Below are positions 35,297 to 50,800 of a stretch of 64,000 nt of DNA, piece after piece. This DNA is from Pterois miles (Eukaryota > Chordata > Actinopteri > Perciformes > Scorpaenidae). Below the pieces are notes generated by a model. That model made no database searches and had not been told where the DNA came from. It was given only the letters and a program-made list of their open reading frames with translations. Position 1 is the first letter of the stretch, and each line of letters begins with the position of its first letter. The translations under genes and the position numbers were made by a program. Where the stretch lies: positions 5,227,001 to 5,291,000 of the forward strand of contig CAMQGK010000341.1 in assembly GCA_947000775.1 (NCBI GenBank), read 5' to 3'.

Positions 35297-35765
35297 CAGG
35301 GCTGTCAAAGTTAATGTGATAATAATGCAAATTCATTTTGATTTTTCGGTTGCTTCAGGCTCAGTTTTAAAGCTAGAGTGAAGATACTGGTATCACATCG
35401 CGCCGGAGGCTAAACAACGCTCCAGTAGATTTTGGAAGAAAAACTGGCCTGACTATTATCAAAGGCGTCCCTTGACCTATAACCTCAAGATTTTTGAAAG
35501 AAAATGGGTTCAATGGGTACCCACAAGTCTCCCCTTTACAGACACGCCCACTTTATGATAATCACGTGCAGTTTTGGGGAAAGTCATAGTCAAGTCAGCA
35601 CACTGACACACATATTTGCTTACTCCCATGTTGATGAGTATTAAATACTTGACAAAGCTCCCTTTAAGTTTTGGTCAAGTAAAAAAAAGTGTGATGTGTC
35701 ATAATTAATCACGGACAATCATGCAATTACTTACAATCAAATATTTCGATCAATCGACAGCCCAA
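35297..35765 (+). mobile_element. hAT-like non-autonomous element abutting the ZP-gene 3' end
   Basis: Starts CAGGGCTGTCAAAGTTAATG and ends CAATCGACAGCCC. It is flanked by GTACATAC (35289-35296) and ATACATAC (35766-35773), an 8-bp target duplication with one mismatch, as expected for hAT. This is a nearly complete, uninterrupted family member. Confidence 0.75.
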
Positions 35766-35800
35766 ATACATACCATGATCAAACGTGAAGCTGTCGTTAG

Positions 35801-38800
35801 TTATTTATTCCAGGCCATGGTGATGAGGGCTGGGTTTCCATCGGTATATACAGACCTAGCGACTCTGGGCTTCTTGAGACCAACTCCGGTGCAGTCCTGT
35901 AAAACACAGAGGATGGTTGGGTTTCAAGCTTCGCAAAGGTCAACACGTTGTGAATTAAGACATCTGCTGATTCATAATCATCTATTTATAGAAGATATGA
36001 ATGTTATACTGTTTTGAAAACGTGACATTTTCAGCTTTCAGAATCCGTAAACCAACTGGATGTTGTCCAATTTATGTCTTCTTATTATTAGTATTTTAAC
36101 AAGAAAATTGTACAGAACTTTTTTTAATTTTCTCATTGTCTTGGTTTAAATGGTGACCTTGCCTTTGAAATTGAGATTTTATACTCCGCAAGAATGCCGG
36201 ATGGTCAACCGCTCCACCTGTCTAAATCTTAGTTAAGGTGCTAGAAACATTACAGAGTCCAAAAGGTAATAGAAAATATTTCCACACACTTAGACCTATG
36301 CAGTATTTCAGTAGATCCTTTCGGTCTGTCAGACCTTCATGTATGCTCTGATGCAGGTCTGACAGACTGAAAGCTCTAGTGAAATACTGCATAGATCTAC
36401 GTAAGGGTGCGGGAATCTTTTCTATTATCTTTTATACTTGGCAAGGATGAAAATCTTATTTTTTCCTTTATTGCATCTCCATTGTCACCTCCATGGTAAT
36501 TGTTTTAAGCAAGTTGCTTTAAATTTAAAACAGGTTGAAATACTCTTCAGGCACTGCAAAATAAAGTTTTAGGACAGAAATGATTTCTAACATTGTTAAA
36601 CTGTATAACCCTAAAATAAAATAAACTAACATAAAATAAATAAAGTAGCCAGCTCCATCTTGACCAACTACAACGATGCTGCTCACACATTAATGCACCA
36701 GTGATAACAATCCTTTAACATATAGATTACTATATATAACACCATGAGAGGAATCACACAGCATAATACTTTTGCTTTTGTAACTTAAAGTACAATTTTC
36801 CATTGTTGCCTCACTACTTATACTTAAGTAAAGGACTTAAACTTAAGTAAAGCTTACCGGAACACAGGATGAGTCCTTGGGGCATAGCTCCACCTGGCAG
36901 TGCAGGTAGATGTCGACATTTTCCCCATAGAACTCAAACATGCTAAAAGAGAAGTAGTCGGATGTTCCCAGTCCGTTTTCTCCCATGTTCACCGTCTCGT
37001 CATCAGGGCTCGGACATCTGCTCAGAAACAGGAAAACAGAAACGATGACCAGTTCATCTATCAGCAGTTGATTCTTACAGCCACTGACTAAGAGTTTTTT
37101 CTCACCCGCCAACAACCAGGTCGTGTCGCAGACCAACATACGGTGACGGCTGGTCGGTTGCCCAGCAGGCATCAGTCACCATGGCTACCCTGGTTTCATC
37201 CAGCCCACCTGCACTCAGCTCCAGCCAGATCCTCTGGTTCAGCAGGACTGAAGAGTCTGATTGCAAAAGGTTCAGGTGACCGGGGTCGGAGTAGGCGGCC
37301 AGCGTCAGAGTGTAATTCCAGACTCCTGATTTAATCTGCTGCACCACAGAGCTGGAGAGCACAGACACACACTCTCTTAACCTTTACCTACAACAACCTG
37401 CACATTAACAACCAGGGCCGGCTTCAGAAAGCTGGTTTATTAAACTCTGAGCCTTAACTTGAACTCTGAGTCGATTAATCCTGAGGTGGGAAACTCCAGA
37501 ACTGCTGATCAGTTTTAGGCCAATCAATTCTGAGTAGTTTGAACCTGAACAAAAAAAAAAATCCATCATCAACAGAGCTCTGATACAAATTATTCACCAA
37601 CAGGTGAACAGAGCCTCCATTTTAATCCAGTGGACGTACAGATATTTCTGCATTTATATGCTGACTGTGCATGTGTATCTTTAAAAGAGCAGTCAGAGCA
37701 GGTAAAAGAGTGAATAAAATCAGAGAGTTTCATTCAGTGTTGTCCATTAATTCATCTTTTACCACACTTACATATCTCTTATGGATGATAAACTGGTGGA
37801 ATCTGACTGTGTATTAGTAGCCTACATTACAATTTAAATGTATTTGTTCAGCTTTAATCTGATGAGAAAAAACACAGGGACCAGCAACTTAAGATGAAAA
37901 ATACAGCTGAAGATTTAAAAGATATATCTAAACATTGAGACATGTAAGATCAAAGTCTGATCCTGTAATAATTTGAACCTGCGACCCTGTTGCTGCGAGG
38001 CAATGCACCACCATGCAGCCAACGTAATACACGCTTTGTTACTGGCTGAACGACTGTGGAAATAAAACAGCGTATCTGGGTCTGTTAGAGGGAGGAGACA
38101 ACGACAAACCCAGGGTTCACAAGTTGCCATGGTAACTGACCCAGAGTTCAACTTATCGCTCTTTGTGAAACTGAAAACTCAGCGTCTACCTCATCTCAGG
38201 CTTGTCTAAGTCAGGGTTTTCACTGATTCTGCTCAAAGGGCTCTGGTGAAGCTCAGCTCAGTCTCCTCCACGCACCTGTCTGCGATATGGAAATCCATAG
38301 TCCTGACGCTTGGCTGTCTGTGCAAGCAGGAGAACTCGATGTCTACTTCGTGGTGGCGGTTGATGAAGCTGTACTTGGAGGTGTTCCTCGTCATGATGGT
38401 GTTCTTGAAGATAATGTTGGTGTTGTTCATCTAGATTGTGACAGGAACACAGACAGGTTTTCAGGTGAAGACAACCCAGTGAGTTCATTTCATCACAGCA
38501 GGTCAAATTATTTTTAGATTCACCTGTGACATTTACAGAAAACAAAGTACAGCCCGTGTTTAGAGAGGTTTAGAGTCCATATCTTTACGGTTCATAAATT
38601 GCATCTCTCAAAGACTGTATATAAGAAGTGGACGTAGTGAACATGACGTCATCTGTTGGTGTGTGGACTGCCACTCTGAAGCTTCAATTTCGACAGTTTG
38701 GCTGCCGCCATCTTGGTTAGTACAATCAAACACTGAATAAGTCATTTTAGGTGAACAAATGTTATAATTAACTTTTTTATGAACTGAAAACACACTGTGA

Positions 38801-41800
38801 AAGGGTTAAAGTTGTAATAAGAAAACACAGACAACTCCCGGACTGGACAACACCATGGTAGCGACCTGTCTATCACAAAGTAGTCCCGCCCTAAATCATC
38901 CCCTGCTTTATGGTCTATTTGACTCTAAACGGACCATAATTTACTAAATGAACATCATGGTGTATTGAAGAAGACTTGAAACTAGCGATTGAGACCATAA
39001 ACTCGTGTTTACAATGTTCACTGAGGTAATAAATCAAGTGAGAAGTAGGATCATTTTAGCAACCAGAAGTAGGAAGCCTAACCTGTCCTGAAAATAACAA
39101 TATATGGATATATAGCATATCTGGCTGAGACTTGGCACTACTTTCCCATGAGTCTACGGGGAAGTAATAAGCAAAAACAACACATTTTGTTTTTTGGGGT
39201 TTTTTTGCAACAAACTAGAAGGGAGCACCTACCATAACCTCAGTCCCGCAGGTGTTGCTCTTGAAGCTGAAAGTCACCATATTGGAGTTGTGGTCCATGC
39301 TGCCTGTGCAGTTCGGGTCATTGAGGTGTAAGCTGGAGTAGTCGATGCCTTTGTCCCACAGCAGGCATACAGCCAGAGTAACGGTGGCAGAGTTCTGTCT
39401 GCAGACTGTTGGCTCGCCTGAACAGCCAACAGCACAAAGACGTAGAAATTACACCACTTCAACAAGGATTTATTTGCGGTTAATAAGCGGTAGTTTGCGC
39501 TGATGTTATCTTTTTCATAAGTGACATTAGAGGCACCAAAGGCTGTGCACCAAACCACACAATCCAAACCAGCTGTTCCTCTGCCACATGTTTGCTTAAC
39601 TAGAACCTTTTAGGTGTATCAGCAGGTATTTTCATGCTCTATTCTCTCTCATTATGTTTATTTTAGGGCAATCAATTAAAATATTTCATTACAAACTAAT
39701 CATGCATTTTTTATCTGTTCAAAATGTACCTTAAATAAATACTCTTAACAACATAGGAGAAAGCAAATATGCTGCTTAATGCAAAAGTATGTATGTATTT
39801 ATTATTGGAAATCAATTAACAACATAAAACAATAACAAATATTGTCCAGAAACCCTCACAGGTAGTGCATTTAGCATAAAAAAATATGCTCACATCATAA
39901 TATGACAAACTGCAGCCCTACAACCTTTTGTTTTCTTGTGATAATGAGAAAATTTCTTGAGATTGCAAAATACATTTCCTAGAGATAACAGCATAAAAAA
40001 ACTGAATCATTTACAGCATCCGTGTGTAACCAATTTGTTTCAGAATATTTATTTTGAAAACAAAAATCCTCATAATATAAAATCTATAAAATGACGTATA
40101 GTGATAAAAGACTTTACTGGTTTGTAATTTGCTATAAAAATAAAGATAAATACAACCATGTTCAGTAGCTGTGGTCAGGAGGGAATCATCAAACTGAAAT
40201 AATAGTATCCTCCTGCTGGTTTGGTCTAAACAGATCAGGTGTCTTTTTTCATTACACAGTTGTTGCACTGTACCTAAACTGTTGGTTGGTGTGTACATGT
40301 CGGCAAACAAGGCCCGGCAGAGGCAACGGGTTTCACCGAGCTTCTCGCCACAGAACTCATGACTGCTGCAGTACTGGTCCCGACAGGAGTGCTGGAGGAC
40401 GGCAGCTGCAGACAAATACGCAGGAGGGTGAGCTTCACCATGACGAATGACATCAAGAGACACTTTAAAGGTAGACGTTAGTATTTGTTCATTGTTTAAG
40501 TGTTGTGATGCAGACAGAAGAAAGTCCAAAGTACTCCACTGGTCCTGGAACAGCGGAACATTTTCAATTAACTAACTGCTTTTATTTGAGTATTTTATTT
40601 CCTGCTTTACGATACTTACACCGTACATACATTTTGACTTTATGAGCTCCAGGATTGAAATTGAAGTTACTCTGTTTCTGTCAATAACTCATTTTCCTCA
40701 TTAGATTCTACTTTCTGTTGTCCACATGATTGTAATTGGTTTCAGCCAAAAATAGCAGGAGGAAATCATTAAAATTTATCTTAATATACAACTCAGTCTC
40801 AAGGCAGCTCATCATGTGTACATACACAGACGTGAAGTTCCCTTTTTTGTGACACTCAGCATAACTTTTAACAACATATGAATATCCAGCAACACGTGAT
40901 ACACACATCAATTTCCATTCCTGTCTTTTCAAAATAAAACTACTTAATTAGGTTTAGGAATAAATCGACTTGATTAGGCTTAGGTAACAAAATTACTTAA
41001 TTACGTTTAGGAATAGATCGCAGTTTCAGTTAAAATAACACTGGCGGTGGCGTAACTTGTGTACAGAAGACAGGTGACTAAAACTACTCATGTTCAGCAA
41101 AAGATCACAGTTTTCATGAAAATAACTGGAAGTGCTGTAATTTAAGTACAGACGTTATGTGACAAATAATAATAAATAACAAATAATACTGATTTTTGGT
41201 TTCACACGGGGTCCAAACACTGGTCTCCTCAGCAAAAGTCTAAGTACACAAATCAGTTAAATTTCATGACTATTTCATGCACTGCTGTGCGACAGGGCTG
41301 TAACTTATCTCGTCCTATCTCATCATATGAAATGTAATAAGTGAAACTGAATGACGATCTTACCACAGCCGGTTGCTAACCTCCAGTCCACCAGTGTGAT
41401 GTCATTTTTCAGGTGACAGGATATGGCGTAAGCCTCAACAAACTGGCAGATGAGACCGTCCACATTCGGGTATGTGCATGACGTGTTTATGCAGGCGTTT
41501 ATGTAAGGTTCTGGGTCAATGTAGCTGTGGCAAGCAGTGAAAGGCGCCTGCCCCATGAGATTACAGCTGTTCCAGCGGTGCAGAGAGGAAGAATGAGAGT
41601 ATATTACCAGTTTTAGTCTGAACAGCATTGTGTGTTTGGTTTCCAGAATCATCCCTGGTCATATGACAGTGTCATGGTAGCATAGGAATGAATGATAAAG
41701 ATAACTCCTGTTTTAAGTGTGTAGTTTTGATGGGTCAGTTCTTACTATTCTGTTGTGCGAGTGCAGTTAACTGTACTGTCGGCAGTGTCCTCATGCTGAA

Positions 41801-44800
41801 TCTCACAGCTGGGGGTGACAAACAGCACAGCATATTCAATTTGAAATCTGTACAACATTAATTAACAGGTAATAACCATCAGTGCATCAAGTTGTGACTA
41901 AGTTGTACCCAGTGTCACTGTAAGTTGATGTCTCATTTGACACGGTCGTGGTCATGCTGGGATCAAGGGCGTTGCCACACAAGGACTCCAGAAATCTCAG
42001 AGGTCCTGGTCGACGTCAGGAGAGAATTAAAGACAAATCAATGAACTTTCAACCTAATACGCAGCTGTCACTCTTAAATTCAAACATCAACTTTGAAAAC
42101 CCAAATAGTAATGTATAAAAAATATTTTGTCTGGATAGGATTTAATTTTCTGTACCTGATATATGTGCGGTGTTGCCATCGAATAAGACTTTCACGAAGT
42201 TAGGTACCTGGGCAATAACTTTACCCTCCTCCTTGGAGAACTCCACCCCGTGAACCAGCTGAGCCGTGGCGTTGAGAGTTAGTAGCTGGTTATCAACCTA
42301 CATCACAGCAGATGGGCAAAGTGAAGCAATAGCATAAATACAGACATACAGTATGTGTGCTTTGCATGTGCACTTGCTCATTTGGATTGTGGATTTTGTG
42401 ATGTTTAAGTGACATCTCAATACTTGCACCTTTATTGATATTTCATATTTGCACCCTTTTCTCATTTTGCACTGCAACTGCTGCTCAGCAGTTTCCCTCG
42501 GGATGATAATGGCTGATATCTTTTACTCACCAGCACATTTTAGCACAACGGAAACGTAACAGAAGGCAGAAGATGTCAACAAATGAGACACGCAAACATG
42601 TTTTGCTTTGTCACAACACACTAAATATTTGTATCAAAAATAAATAAATAATGCAAATTAAGAGAATTATAAATTCATGTAAAAAAAGCTTCTAGAGCAG
42701 ACGTCACAGAGAGCTTCATCGTAATAAAACATCAGACATGAGGAGTACGAAATAATACTACGAAAATCTACTTGACAACACGAATTAATGAACAAAGACA
42801 CTTCGACGCTGCCAGTGAGTGGCTCTTTGACCACAGATTGTTTTCTAACACAAGTAAATATCATCACAAAAAGCTACTGAGAAAATACACTACTAATTTT
42901 GTTGGTGCAAAGTAACAATTGTACACAAATACTGAATTAAATCTTAAAAACCTTACTCAAGTATTTATTTGATGCTACTTTATACCTCTACCCCACTATA
43001 TCTCAGAAAAGAAAGTTACCACCACACACATCTTAATTTCAAATACATAAACACAAAGTAGCTTCTGGCATGTAATGATCATAAGTGATTGATCAGACAA
43101 AGAGGAGCTAAGTTGGACTTTTGAACAGCTCCAGAAATATGTTGTTATTTGCTTTTAGATGGATTGTAGCAGCTTACCCAAAGTTGTCCACCTTGCTTCA
43201 GATATATTGTTACATTTGGGATTTGCAGGTGTAGTATCAGCTCGTCCAAAAACGGCACATCTTTACGGTGTCGCTCTCGGAAAACCCCTTCAAGCAAAAA
43301 AGTGGACGCTCCTGCAGGCTTAACCAGATTGTATGCACACCGATCAGGGATAGTGTGAAGTCTGTTGTTGAAATCGATGACAGCAGAGCCGGTCACAGTG
43401 CACACAATGGTGGGTAAAACGCACCTGAGTGAAATGGAAAGGGACAGTTAGTTTCAAGGTTTTTATTTCTGAAAGCAAAATCTCAAAGACTTCAAAGACA
43501 TTTTATCCTATGAAGATTCATGAAGATCCCGACTTGAAACTTATAGGTATGTTATGTAACATTTGTGGGTTATAGCATTAAAAGTTGGCCACATGTACTC
43601 AGCGCAACAACACCAGCAATGGTCAAGCAAACAAGTGAATGAAGAGAGGGAGCGGCGTTAGTGAGAACAAAGCAGTAAATCAGATAAATACAACATTATT
43701 TTCTGATTGTTTCATGGTGGTAATGTTCTAAAGCACAGATAAACATGACCACAACACGGCACAACCCTGCGGGAGGTTGCCCCGTTGCTGTATTTTTAAT
43801 GTCAGCGCTACTCTCGGTCAAACTCAATACACCGATCATAGCAGCGCAGGTTTAAATAGCAACAAAGTCAAATGAATTAAAATTAAAATACACTTGTATC
43901 TGACAGGCAGAGGGCAGATACAGACACCACCACACACTTCTAGTGGATCATAAGTGAGGATTGAGAAGAATTATTTTTGTCTATCCATTGTTTTTTTGTT
44001 TTGTTCTGTTTTTTTGTTTTTTAGAAAATTCCTTCATATCATGAGGGGGATGGGTCAACGGGATCAATGTGGACTACTGCTCAGCCTGTGAAATAATACC
44101 TCTCCAATAAGAGAGTCTAAAACAATAAATATCTCGAGTAAGGTGTCCAAATATGTGACAGACAACCTCCTAAGTAACTAATGCCATGGAGTGCTATTGG
44201 GTTGCATTATGGGAAATGAAACTTGACACTAAAGTCAGGAAATCTGGGCCATCATTTTATCTGTCCCCACATGGAAGTGCAATACTTCAGTACTGCTTGA
44301 GCACCCCTTTCACAACTCAAATATGCCTAAGTTGTGGACAAAGATCTGTACTGTTAACTTCAATATATCATAATAAAAGCCCTCTTGGACGCAAAGCAGA
44401 AGTGGGTGGTGCTATTGTCACAAAGGCAAATGTTGTGAATGTAATACACCATAAATACATATCTATACAAATAAACAATATAGTCAATTATCACTTAATT
44501 AACTGGTAATCAATCAATTGGTTCCTTCTTGTCACATGTGAGAACGTGTTGTTATCTTGTACAGCTGAACAGCCAAAAGGAGACATTTGAAAACATCACC
44601 TTGGGTTTCAGACTACAAGCAAAACACATCCGAACCTCCAAAAGAACTGTCGCAGTTGAGTTGCATTGTGGGTAATGTAGTCTTGATAACATTACCATAC
44701 CTCTGGTTCTGCAGTATGGATTGAGATCCTTTTTTAATAAACTGTTTATCATGAGTCTGACAATGTTATTGGAGTTCAATACTAAATCAGTGGATCATTT

Positions 44801-47800
44801 GATTAAAAATGGATACTTTTTTTAGATAGAATAGAAAAAGAAAAGCTCAGTAAAAGTCATCAATAATGAAAGCAATCTTTAGTTGCAGCCCTAATAATAA
44901 TAATAATAATAATAATAGTATTCAAACTTTATTCCAAATAGAAAGCAAACATATTTACCTGCTGTCCTTGCAAACTTCCATGCCTTCACATGTAGAATTA
45001 GATGACAAAACTGCAGATGGATCACAGAGTGAAATTTCGCAGGTTTCTGGGTGGACCATTTGTGATCTGACTTTAAGAGGGACACCTGGAAGACGATAAG
45101 AGGTTTACGAGATTAATTTAATAACAAACTTCACTAACTTCTGTGCAAAATGTAAGAGAAGGAAATAACAGTAATTTTACAATATCTCAGTTTTGTTGAG
45201 TAACAGTCCCTTCGGGGGAACAGGGAGCCACCAGCTCTGCTTACCTCTGTCTCTGCATCCACTTACGTCTATGTAAACGCCGGACATTGTTTCAGCATTA
45301 GTAAACGACCATGAATCCACATTTAATTTACCAAACATTGCATCCACGGTCTGGAAAAGGATTAGACCAAAAAAATCAAGATTAGTTTACACTATGAGTG
45401 ACTGCTACAGATTAGTGCTGTTTTTGTTAAATATACATTTTGGTCCCCTGAAATTGTTGGACAATGTTTAAAACGCACCACAATTCCTACACTATTCAGC
45501 TCATGTGGACATAAATAACCTACAAATAAAAGCTGAATGTCTGCCCTTAAATGTTACAGTCACTGTTAAATCAGTGTGCAGGAAATACTACATAAATGTA
45601 TCACTGCATTATTGTTATATCACTACACTGTATATTATTAACATAAAACAGTGTTTTATATCTATGATTATCAGAAACTGTTTCAAACAAAATCTTAAAT
45701 TGCTGATCATATCCCAGGATGCCTCAGTTTATACCTCTCATATATTACAATTAGATTCAAGTCAAAACTTTAAGCATTTTCCAATAATTATAATCTTGGC
45801 CCCTTCCCCACTTCTTACCCCCCTCCTCCATAGCACCCTTTCTCGGACAGCAGCCATCTTCACACTCGGCCTTCATTTTGATCTCAACTACACACCTGTT
45901 CGTTAAAGTGCTGTTCACTCACAAGGTGAAAACAGTACCAGCCAGTCACGGCTGGTAAAACACGTCTAACCCATTTCACAAGTTGCCACATAGCCAAAAC
46001 ACAACCAAAATATTAACACATTGGATTTCATGTGCAAACCACTCACACCATCAAACTTATTAAGAACTTATTGCATTCACCAATTTCCTCATATTTTGAA
46101 TTTTGTTTTACAGGCACAATTTACGAGATCTGTCGAAGGAGTCTTGTGCAGTTAGTCTGCTGTTACCCAAGTTTTCACTAATAGAGTGTTACTCATTACT
46201 TTGAAGTAGGACTGCCAATCAATTAAAATATTTAATACAATTAATCACGATTTCCACAGTTAATCCTGATTAATTGCAAATAAATCACACATTTTCTATC
46301 ATCACAATGTACCTTAAAGGGAGACTGTATTGTATTAATTACTCTTATTGACATGGGAGTGGCCAAATATGCTGCTTTAAATAAATGTATGTATATATTT
46401 ATTATTGGAAATCAATTAACAGCATAAAACAATGACAAATATTGTCCAGAAACCCTCACAGGTTCTGACTTTAGCATTAAAAAAAAATGCTTAAATCATA
46501 ACATGGCAAACGGGCAACATCAGTGTGTCAGAGTGCTGACTATAACTTGATCCAGACTGACTGGGACTATCATAAAGTGGGCATGTCTGTAAAGGGGAGA
46601 CTGGTGGGGACCCAGAGAACCCATTTACATTCACACATCTGGAGGTCAGAGGTCAAGGGACCCCTTTGAAAATGGCCAGGACAGTTTTTCCTCACCAAAA
46701 TTGGGCAGCGTTATTTAACCTCCTTCACGGTAAGAATGGATTCATTAGGTTTTCTAGTTTAATGTCATACCAGTACATTCACTCAAGCTTTAAGACTGAG
46801 CTACTACATCCTAAAATATTATGTTAACGTGTTACAGAAATTAGTGTTAAAATTGGTGTTAAAACAAATTTGCTTAATGTGTCATTATCACATTAACTTA
46901 GATGGCCCTGCTTTGAAGCAATTTTAAGTTTGAACACCCGATGTAAATTACACTTCATAATTATGTTAACATTATCCTGTTTGACTCTGCAATTTGAATT
47001 ATAATATAATTCTATATGTATTCATATAGCCTGACGATTATTCATTTAAACTGGCCATTGATGCTACAACATCAATATGAACATCAAACTGCCAAAGGAC
47101 TTAAATTACGCACTTATTGAAGGTTAATTTGTCTTCTGTACATTTAGTAATAAGGTCAACGGGGAGTGTAATCCATTGGGTTGACTGCGTGATGCATTCA
47201 GTCAGGCCGTTGGAAAAGAGCAAGTCTTCATATTGCCAGAGACAGAAGAACGGGGCAGGATGCGTAGCCTTATCTGGTATCATTGGGTGTTAATTATATT
47301 AATCTACAATGCTCATGAATGCACACTTACACAGGCATACATCATGTCATCTATACAATTATCTGAAGCATTTGCTGAATCTGATGTGGCACGCTCGTAC
47401 ACACCCGCGGTAGTAAGGGAAGGTTAAGAAAAGAATACGAAAATGTTCTCGCATGAGACCTATTGTTTTGTATGAAAATAATTGGAGGGAAACATCAAAA
47501 AATTTCAATAAAACAGACGTAAGTTTGGTTCAGGCTGTAAAAAAGCAGAGATGTGAAATTTCTGACAACCATCTCTGTTTAGATGATGTTTAAAACTAAA
47601 ACCTTTTTGTCCCGCTGCAGATCGAGTTATTTAAAGTCAAGATGGTTGAAAGAGTCTTTGAGGACGTTTGTTTAACGACCTTCTTGTTCATTCTGAGGAT
47701 AAATGGCCGCTTGGGTTACAGAGTGACTCAGCTGTAATGGTAATACATGGGAGGAGGTCTACTCTCAGGGATGAGATGCTATGAACAAACTCTTTCAGAT

Positions 47801-50800
47801 CTAATGATTAACGCCTGGCTGAAAGCCGGACTCTGAGATCCCAGCCTGAGGTCAGGATCAAGTTAACTTAACATTAGTCTCATCCCTGAGACCAAAGTTA
47901 CACCTTACTTACAAAATTAGCCGGAGAATAGTTCGTCATAATTCCCACAGCTGCTTGGTTATTAAAGTTGTAGACAAAAATGTCCATCTGAAAGCAAGAA
48001 CAGACGATAGACAGAAAATATTAGGAAATCACTTGCACAAAATCTTAGAAATAAACTTTTTTTTTTTTAAATTCCCTTTGCCACACGATGTCTTTGAATT
48101 GTTTAGTTTTTTTTTTTTATGGACAGTCAACCAATCTATAAAGATGGAAGAGATGGTGACTCACCACTTCATTCCTTGTACTATTAAATAATGTTATCAT
48201 AATATAGCACGCTGAATTGGTGTTGATGTCTGGCAGACTGGCATGAAGATCGGATCCCACTACTGTTGAGTCGAAAACCACATCAACGAACTCCGTATCT
48301 GCATCCACTCTGTCCTCGAACACCAGACAGTCTTGTGGGGGGTCACTTGAGCGAGCCATGAAACAAACTGCAACAGATGAATTATCGAACATCACCTGCA
48401 AAAATAGACACCACACAACAGTTTTAAGGCTTTTCAAGACAGGGTTTGACTCAGAAACAGCATAATTTAATTACAAAATGAAATGCATCAATCAAAGTTA
48501 TTGCACCATTTGTAAAGGTTGTTTCTTTTTAAATCAGTTCAGGTCAATATTTTTTCTCATTTTGGTGCAAAAGTGCAACACATCCTCAAATCTAAACAAT
48601 AAAATAGATTGTTTTAAAGCCATCATTGAAGTTCGCAGTGAACTGGGGAATATTTAGAGATGTGTGGGCAATATGTGGTAATATATCAAATCTGAAAGGT
48701 CAGTATAGGATATAACTGAAAATATGGTCTGCAACACAAAATAATGTTCATTGTTTTTTAAGTTTTGGTTTTTTAATAAATATTCCAGTTTTACTCTTTG
48801 ATGCTTGTTTATCATTTCTGATAATTTCTTGAAAGTTTTCTGGAAAGAATTATGAAATCTGATGTGGTTCACAGGCCGGGGTACCTGCTGCCTCCGGACA
48901 TTTTGGAGACCCTCCCCTCCCTTCACAATATGCCACGGCAACTTTAATTCAGAACCATGCATCAAGGGACAGCAGCAAAGATTAAATGGAGTGCCCTCAT
49001 AATTAGTAAACAGAATATGAAAGTTATCATTATAAGACAATACGTCAAAAATATGTAAAGACAAAGCTAGGTTATTGAGCCAAGTGGGTCTGTGTGCAGA
49101 GTGGCAGCACAAGAAGATCAGTCTTGTCAATCAAAAACCCACAAACATCACAGACAAAGAGCAAGTCTAAATTTCAGGTTTGGGGGGAAAAAATTTTGAC
49201 CAAAAAATATGCAGTATTACATAAGTCATGAACTCTGAGCTTTCCTCTTACAAGGTTGTGAATACGACATGACGGGGGCGTTCATATGGCCTCTTCTCCT
49301 GAACACAGTGTACACAAGCCCATTTGAAAGCACCATTAGACACATAATTCACTTTGTGTCTTTATTTCATTCACAGTCTGGTATTATTTATTTCCTCACT
49401 TAACTACAATTTTGAGGTTCTTTTACTTGAGTATTTCCATTTTCTGCTACTTTATACTAATACTCCATTACAGTGTCCATCCATCCATCTTCAACCACTT
49501 ATCTCATTAGGGGTCACAGGGGAGCTGGACCCAGTCCTAGCTGGCATTAGGCGAAGGCGGGTTCACCCTGGACAGGTCACCAGTCCACCACAGGGCACAT
49601 AGAGACAGACAACCATTCACGCTCACATTCACACCTACAGGACATTTAGAGTCATCAATTAACCTGCATGTCTTTGAACTGTGGGAGGAAGCCCCGTGCC
49701 CCGTGCCGGATTCAGACCTGAGACCCTCTTGCGACAGTGCTAACCACAGCACCACCATGCAGCCTCCATTACACTTTAGAAGCAAATATTACGCTTTTAC
49801 TATTTTTTAAGTCACTAGTTACTTTTGCAGATCAGAATATAGTCATTATATATAAAGTAGCCTAATTAAATAATTACTTAAAATTAGCCCCACCGTTACC
49901 AGCAGCAACACTGAAGTGAAGAACACATTAATGCATCAATAATTATAATCTGATAATGCTATATACAGTCTATCATTCCTAAATGCCTACTCTGCATGAC
50001 GAGCACTTTTACTTTTGGTACTTTAAGTAATTTGATGCTGATACGTTGTACTTGCATCAGAGTATTTATCTACACTGTGGTATTGCAAAGATCTGGGAAC
50101 TTCTTCTTGTGCTGATGGCTGTAGCTTCATACGGTATTTACTGTGCAGACATGAGAGTGGTGTCAAATGCCTCATCAAACTCTCAGCAAGGAAAACATAC
50201 CTGTATCAGATATCTTCACAAGCAGACAGTCAAACAGTCTGTCTGTTAGATAGTAACAGCAGAAAGACAAGGCTTTCCTCAGACATGGTTTAATTTTACT
50301 TACATCTATCCATGAAAACACGTTGCCATAAAAGTTGATGGCACACGAGCTGATGTTGCTCTGTGCCTGTGTGGTTAGGTCAACCTGGCTGGCAGCAACT
50401 ACAGAGGGAATTTCAAGAAAAAAATAAATATCACACATCAGTCTCTCAAGACCAACTTTGATGCATTTCATTTCTCGTTCATCATTGCAATTAAATCTGG
50501 GGGTAAAAGACTAAGGAATCAATAAAATGAATATTTTTATACGATCAAATGTGTTACACCTTTTTGGCTAAATTCCTTCTAAATTATTACCATAAGTTTC
50601 ACATTTTTGGGGGGTGAAATTCAGCTTAATAAACCTAATTTCCATGAAATTATACGCAACGTTTTTGTTTAAAAAAAAAAAGCAGATATTATGAATTATT
50701 TTGACTATAGTTATTATCAGAGGAACATAATATTGATGGATTATCACATACAGCTATATGTATTCTAATTTGTAGTCTGAATATTGCTTAGAAAGTATTT

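Noticed and set aside
44655..44690. ZNF143-like word (ACTACATTACCCACAATGC on the - strand) inside a ZP-gene intron
   Set aside because: It is a weaker match, not near any start of transcription I can support, and such words also occur in dispersed repeats.
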